44,336 nt of DNA from Pirellula staleyi DSM 6068. Lineage in GTDB: Bacteria; Planctomycetota; Planctomycetia; Pirellulales; Pirellulaceae. Position numbers and translations under genes: made by a program. The stretch covers positions 1 through 44,336 of the forward strand of contig CAMCMB010000057.1 in assembly GCA_945875845.1 (NCBI GenBank), read 5' to 3'. Position 1 is the first letter of the stretch. The number at the start of each line of letters is the position of its first letter. Below are positions 39,973 to 44,336 of this stretch, piece by piece. The notes beneath the pieces are model-generated. The model had not been told where the DNA came from and made no database searches. It saw only the letters and a list, made by a program, of their open reading frames with translations.

Positions 39973-40086
39973 GGCTGTTGATTTAATGGTACGACGGACT
40001 TCCTAGTCCGTCGATTTCTCCATCGACGGACTTGGAAGTCCGTCGTACCGCCCTTACCCAATAACGACTGCACTAAAGCAACAAGC
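39973..40086 (+). mobile_element. 114-bp MITE-like palindromic element, copy 2
   Basis: Same length and orientation as the copy at 12151-12264, from GGCTGTTGATTTAATGG to CACTAAAGCAACAAGC, with the internal GACGGACTTCCTAGTCCGTC palindrome and GGACTTGGAAGTCCGTC arm. Differences are scattered point changes, so the copies have diverged somewhat. Confidence 0.75.
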
Positions 40087-40253
40087 CGCTGGCCTCCGGT
40101 TTGCAAAAAACCAGGGCTCGCGCCCAATGACATGTCTTTCGCGGAATTTCTCTCTCGACCTCGTGCGGGTCATTTCCGTAAACTCGATGGCGATGTTGCC
40201 AAACGGCAATCGAAGGGAACAACCGAAATCTCCATGGAAGGGTGACTCGGAAG

Positions 40254-43200
40254 ATGTCAGTTCAGAGAAAAGACGAATCGGGTTTCGCAAAGCCAGCAAA
40301 GCCAGCAAAGCGCCGGTTTCGAAAGCGCAAGATTGCATTGATCGGTTTGACCCTCGTGGGCGTCGTCATTGGGGTAGGTGTGCCTTTCGCCCTCCAAAAT
40401 CGCGATTTGGTGGTTTCCGCCATTAACCGAAACGCGGGTATCGCACCCATGCGTATTGACCTCGTTGCTATCGAGGGAGGTTGGCTTCGTCCAATCAAAG
40501 TCCGAGGGTTGCGACTGATCGACGATAAAGGGGCTGAACTGATCAAAGTAGCCGAGATCGAAACGGAATTGAATCTGATCCGGCTTGCGACGAACTACAA
40601 GAATCTTCGCACCATTACCATTCGCGGTGCCGAAGCGGTCATCGATGTCCAGCCTGGCACAACCAATATTGAAGAAGCCATCAAGCCTCTTCTGACTTCC
40701 AATTCTCTGTCCACTCCCAGCACTCCTTCAGCATCGAGTCTTCCCCTTGGACGCATTCGCATTGCGGACGCCATTGTGCATGCCCGAGATAGCGTCGATT
40801 TGACCGCGTGGGATCTGAAAGTAAGCGAAGCCGACGTGCCGCTGCCCACGGCAGACCAACCCATTCCACCGATCACGTTGGTCGGTTTGGTGCAGCAAAC
40901 GGCGGCCTTGCCGGGTGAGTCACTCATGGGCGGTCAGTTCACCATTCGAACTCAACCGATCGCTGGAGTTAACGGGGCTGCAAACTTCGATGGTTTGGTT
41001 CCGATGAAGATGAATATTTCGACCAATGGTCTGCCGCTCCAATGGTTTAGTCTGGTCAAGCGCCGCATGCCAGAGATCCCGATTGAACGCATTCTCGGAT
41101 TGGCCACAGTCCAAGCCGACATCGAAATGCACAGCAACCAACAAATTTTGGCACAAATTCAAACGGCTCAAATAGACTCTCTCCGCATCATTGCTCCTGA
41201 ACTGGTGGGGAATCGAGGAGCGGGTCTTCAGCAAATCAAACTCAGCGGCACAATCCAACTTCATCAGAACCGCTTGGTTGCGCAGAACGCGATGCTGCAG
41301 TGCGAAATTGGAGCGTTAGCAGCCAATGCCGACTTGCCTTGGCCACTCGTAATACCAACTGTCTCCCAACCTTGGATCCGAGACGCGGACCTGGATGTTC
41401 AAGGCAAAGTCGACTTAGCGCGTTTGATCGAAGCTGCTCCAGACCTTGTGCAAATGCAGGATCAGGTACAGCTCATTTCAGGCAACGCAACTCTCGCGGT
41501 ATCGCAGCGCAAAGAGCCCATCTCGGCAGGTGCCATCCAGAGTCCGCCCACAAGCAACTATCGAATGCAGCTTGGCGGACTTCAAGCCAATGTTCAAGGC
41601 CAGACCAAGCGATGGGACCAAGCGCTCCAGGCGTCTGTCGATGTCTCGGCAAACAATCAAGGGCAACCCAGTTTCAAGGCAGACTGCACGGCTGAGTTTT
41701 GCAAGATCGAAGGTGCCGGCGATCTTCAAGAAGGTCAAATTGCAGGGCACTTCGATTTAGCGAAGATGGAAGAACGCCTATCGCAATGGTTCGCTCTCCC
41801 GGTAGAAAGCCTTAGCGGTGCCGCAGAATGCAGTGTTTTTTGGAAACAAGATGGTGGTAATCGGCTCACCGCCAACGGTAAGTTGAAAACGACCCCGGTC
41901 AAAATTGTGAACAAGAATGGCCAACTCGAGGAACCAGCCTGGGATGGCGACTTTGCAATCATCGCACGTGTCGACCAAGGACGCGTCATTCAAATCGATC
42001 GTGGGCAAGTGAAGCTTCAGGCTGCAGGCGAACTGCTCTCGGCGGAAGTCATGGAACCCATCTCGCTCGATAAGGCAATACCGGGTATGGCTCAATTGCC
42101 TCCCGCCGGTATCCAACTCAAACTTGTCGGCGATCTCGGTGGCTGGCAGCGTCGTGGCCAGTTGTTTGCCGGTGTCGACCCAGGTGTCATGCTCGGTGGC
42201 AAATGCGAATTGGATGCCCGAGGAGCGCTGGACATCAATCACATCGAAGTCACACAAGCCAACTTTGTCACTGAGCCGTTCCTCGTCAAGAGTGGCGAAA
42301 CGACTTTCCAAGAGTCGCGTTTGGTGGGAAATTTTTCGGGCCGAGTCGACTCACAAAACATCACGCGCCTTCAAGTCGACAACCTGCTCGTTCAATCCGG
42401 GTCGTTCGCATTGCAGGCCAAGGATGAAGCCGTTCCAGGTCGCGAAATGGCTCGAAAAGGAAACGCCGGATTCCGAGTCGACCCGTCGCGTTTGATGTCT
42501 GCCGTACGCTTCGAGTCAGCGAATGCAGCAGCCGAAGCACCGAGCGGTATCTCTGTCGAAGGAGACATTACAGGGCAAGTCGGATGGGAAGTCGATCCGC
42601 AAAAACTAGTCTGGAAAATGATTTCGGATGCCACCAACATCAAAGCTTCCCAATCTACAGGCAACCCAGTTGCAACTCAAATGGTAAGTACTGGCGGCAG
42701 CAAAACAAATGCGATGAGCGTGATTTGGGAAGAACCTCAGGCCAAGCTCGTCATGGACGGTCGCTACGATATCAGCTCCGGCAAACTCGAAATTCCGAAT
42801 GCGCAACTGATGACCGAGTGGATTGCCTACGCGGGTCAAACGATGATGGCCACGCAAGATAATACGACCAAGATCGTCTCGCAAGGAAGCCTAACGTACG
42901 ACGCGGCCCGCGTTGCACAACGTCTTCGACCATGGATAGGCGACTTGCTGACCATTCAGGGCCAAAAAACGCAGCCCCTCGACGTGAATTGGACGTCTAG
43001 CGATAGCGGGAATTGGGCCGATTCCTTGCAAGCCAAATCCCAAATCGGTTGGAATAGTGCGAACGTGATCGGAATCGAAGTCGGAGCCGCCGAAGTCCCG
43101 TTGAAGATTGAAAACGGTCGGTTCGTATCGCGAGCCGAGATACCTGTTTCGCAAGGAGTCTTGCGATGGAACCTCGACGGCGATGTCGCTGGAAACCCGA

Positions 43201-44072
43201 TTGTCATCTCACAGAGCCCCGAGAAGGTACTTGAAAACGTCGCGATCACGAGGCAAATGTGCCAAGGTTGGCTCAAATTCGTAGCCCCATTATTGGCGGA
43301 CGTGGCGAGTGTTCAAGGCAACTTGAGCTTACAAATCGATCAGGCTGAGATTGTCCCTACCGATTTAAAGCGTCAGACGATCAAAGGACAATTGCTCGTG
43401 CATGGAGCCAATGTTGGCCCAGGTCCACTGGCCGACCAGTTGTTGGTGCTGGTCAATCAAGTGCGTGCGTTACGAAAAGGTGCAGGGGCCACCGACGGCG
43501 GTGGGCAAGCAGTATCCTGGCTGCAACTACCCGAACAAAAAATCAACTTCGACGTCGAAAAAGGCCGCGTTGCACACCGCAACATGCAAATCCAAGCGGG
43601 GGATGTGGTCATCAACACTTCGGGGTCTGTCGGCATCGACGGGCAACTTGAACTGGTGGCAGCAGTCCCGATCTTAAAAGAATGGGTCGATAAGACGCCT
43701 GCCCTGCAATCGTTGGCTGGCCAACAGATTCAGATCCCGATTCGGGGAACGATACAGCGTCCCAAGATGGACATGAACAGTATTGCCTCCATTGGGCAAC
43801 AATTAGCGACCTCTGCACTTCAAAGCGCCGCTCAGAAGCAAATCGACAAAGGGCTGGGCAAGTTGCTAGGACCGTTGTCGCAACAACTTGGGCCGTTGCA
43901 GCAAGGGATGCAACAAATGCAGCAAGGGGTTCAACAAAACCTGCCGCAGATTCCCAATCTGCCATTCCCAGGTTTTGGAAGCGGCGGATTATTTGGTGGG
44001 GCGCAACCACCGCAACCGCCCCAGCCTCAATTGCCACAACCCCAATTGCCAGAGCCCCAATTGCCACAGTGA
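40254..44072 (+). CDS. AsmA/TamB-like large membrane-anchored protein, hypothetical
   Basis: A 1272-residue protein with one N-terminal TM helix (about 27-49, after an Arg/Lys-rich stretch) and a huge β-rich remainder. 'VAIEGGWLRPIKVRGLRL' and 'GAELIKVAEIETELNLIRLATNYKNLRTITIRGAEAVIDV' resemble the start of AsmA/TamB/DUF748 proteins. 'QLLVHGANVGPGPLADQLLVLV...', 'GRVAHRNMQIQAGDVVINTSGSVGIDGQLELVAAVPI' match the C-terminal AsmA-like region. Such proteins form β-groove bridges for lipid transport between membranes; this is inferred. The end is Gln-rich, then Pro-Gln-Leu repeats ('PQPQLPQPQLPEPQLPQ'). The start is ATG 40254 (GTG 40242 also possible); the frame runs to TGA 44070-44072. Confidence 0.85.
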   Translation: MSVQRKDESGFAKPAKPAKRRFRKRKIALIGLTLVGVVIGVGVPFALQNRDLVVSAINRNAGIAPMRIDLVAIEGGWLRPIKVRGLRLIDDKGAELIKVAEIETELNLIRLATNYKNLRTITIRGAEAVIDVQPGTTNIEEAIKPLLTSNSLSTPSTPSASSLPLGRIRIADAIVHARDSVDLTAWDLKVSEADVPLPTADQPIPPITLVGLVQQTAALPGESLMGGQFTIRTQPIAGVNGAANFDGLVPMKMNISTNGLPLQWFSLVKRRMPEIPIERILGLATVQADIEMHSNQQILAQIQTAQIDSLRIIAPELVGNRGAGLQQIKLSGTIQLHQNRLVAQNAMLQCEIGALAANADLPWPLVIPTVSQPWIRDADLDVQGKVDLARLIEAAPDLVQMQDQVQLISGNATLAVSQRKEPISAGAIQSPPTSNYRMQLGGLQANVQGQTKRWDQALQASVDVSANNQGQPSFKADCTAEFCKIEGAGDLQEGQIAGHFDLAKMEERLSQWFALPVESLSGAAECSVFWKQDGGNRLTANGKLKTTPVKIVNKNGQLEEPAWDGDFAIIARVDQGRVIQIDRGQVKLQAAGELLSAEVMEPISLDKAIPGMAQLPPAGIQLKLVGDLGGWQRRGQLFAGVDPGVMLGGKCELDARGALDINHIEVTQANFVTEPFLVKSGETTFQESRLVGNFSGRVDSQNITRLQVDNLLVQSGSFALQAKDEAVPGREMARKGNAGFRVDPSRLMSAVRFESANAAAEAPSGISVEGDITGQVGWEVDPQKLVWKMISDATNIKASQSTGNPVATQMVSTGGSKTNAMSVIWEEPQAKLVMDGRYDISSGKLEIPNAQLMTEWIAYAGQTMMATQDNTTKIVSQGSLTYDAARVAQRLRPWIGDLLTIQGQKTQPLDVNWTSSDSGNWADSLQAKSQIGWNSANVIGIEVGAAEVPLKIENGRFVSRAEIPVSQGVLRWNLDGDVAGNPIVISQSPEKVLENVAITRQMCQGWLKFVAPLLADVASVQGNLSLQIDQAEIVPTDLKRQTIKGQLLVHGANVGPGPLADQLLVLVNQVRALRKGAGATDGGGQAVSWLQLPEQKINFDVEKGRVAHRNMQIQAGDVVINTSGSVGIDGQLELVAAVPILKEWVDKTPALQSLAGQQIQIPIRGTIQRPKMDMNSIASIGQQLATSALQSAAQKQIDKGLGKLLGPLSQQLGPLQQGMQQMQQGVQQNLPQIPNLPFPGFGSGGLFGGAQPPQPPQPQLPQPQLPEPQLPQ

Positions 44073-44078
44073 AAATTT

Positions 44079-44305
44079 CCACAGTCACCATCGCCACAGT
44101 CACCATCGAGCAAGCCGCGAAGCAGGCTGCTTGGCTGCTTTTGCCCCTCATGATGCTTGTGTCATGAGAAGCAAAGTCTCGTCGGCTAACAACCAATCGC
44201 CGTCAGGCGGTTGGAGCCCCCCACGACCTTGTGTCGTGGGTCGCTGAAGTTTCTAACGTCGCGGGGCCGCGGAAACTTTCCTCACCCATGTGGCAAGCAC
44301 ATGGG
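44079..44305. repeat. 15-nt direct repeat and small palindromes at window end
   Basis: CCACAGTCACCATCG occurs twice in tandem (44079-44093, 44094-44108) right after the AsmA-like stop. Hairpins CCCACGAC/GTCGTGGG (44220-44227 with 44233-44240) and CCCATGTG/CACATGGG (44285-44292 with 44298-44305) follow, with AAGTTT/AAACTT bracketing at about 44247 and 44278. No gene was seen after 44072. Confidence 0.7.
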
Positions 44306-44336
44306 GGCCGGTACCGCTTCGCGGATTGACTCGGGT

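Larger units (their letters stand above)
39838..40253. other. intergenic region: terminator, MITE-like copy and degenerate repeat
   Basis: This gap carries the terminator (39902-39933), the second copy of the 114-bp element (39973-40086) and a remnant CCGGTTTGCAAAAAACCAGG tract near 40096. No gene was seen. The promoter for the AsmA-like gene should lie after 40130. Confidence 0.6.

Overview
The window reads as a chromosomal segment of a planctomycete, probably Pirellulales-like. The reasons are moderate GC, a zinc-ribbon plus transmembrane protein of a type common in that group, a DUF1080 secreted protein, a double-length UvrA, many PhyH/AsmA-like/orphan membrane proteins, and intergenic gaps filled with short palindromic repeats. 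This placement is an inference from gene content; no rRNA or tRNA is present to confirm it.

Layout. 0.2-2.4 kb: minus-strand membrane protein with zinc ribbon. 2.7-7.1 kb: a tight plus-strand operon of a DadA/MnmC-like FAD oxidoreductase, a YtqB/MnmM-type tRNA methyltransferase, an XPB-type helicase and its Bax1 (DUF790) nuclease partner. 7.5-12.0 kb: AraD1-type dehydratase plus ketoglutarate-semialdehyde dehydrogenase (oxidative pentose or sugar-acid catabolism), a CNNM/CorC membrane protein and an SRAP (HMCES/YedK) abasic-site protein. 12.6-19.8 kb: thioredoxin reductase followed 3 nt later by a 2042-residue tandem UvrA with four intact ATPase modules. 19.9-26.6 kb: a small membrane protein with ApbE, a class I glutamine-amidotransferase-fold protein lacking its catalytic cysteine, an orphan iron-type solute-binding lipoprotein, an AAA ATPase and a PhyH oxygenase. 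26.9-31.7 kb: a defence-like patch with an ImmA/XRE-DUF4411 toxin-antitoxin-like pair next to a decayed type I restriction-modification locus (frameshifted hsdS, N-terminally truncated hsdM, no hsdR). 32-34.2 kb: DUF1080 protein, carboxylesterase and a small membrane protein, all minus strand. 34.4-38.9 kb: a five-gene plus-strand run (class V aminotransferase, membrane protein, CoaD, class III aminotransferase, M50 site-2 protease). 39.7-44.1 kb: a 49-residue lysine/alanine-rich histone-H1-like protein with a clear terminator, then a 1272-residue AsmA-like protein.

DNA-repair functions are concentrated here: XPB-Bax1, SRAP protein and double UvrA. The most unusual points are the paired MnmC(o)-like/MnmM genes, the XPB-Bax1 operon in a bacterium-like context, the fused UvrA dimer, the Cys-less amidotransferase and a 114-bp MITE-like element present in two copies 28 kb apart. 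Other palindromic repeats occupy most long gaps, and one has inserted in frame inside hsdS. No CRISPR array, intact transposase, rRNA or tRNA was seen. Positions 1-227 hold nothing I recognise.
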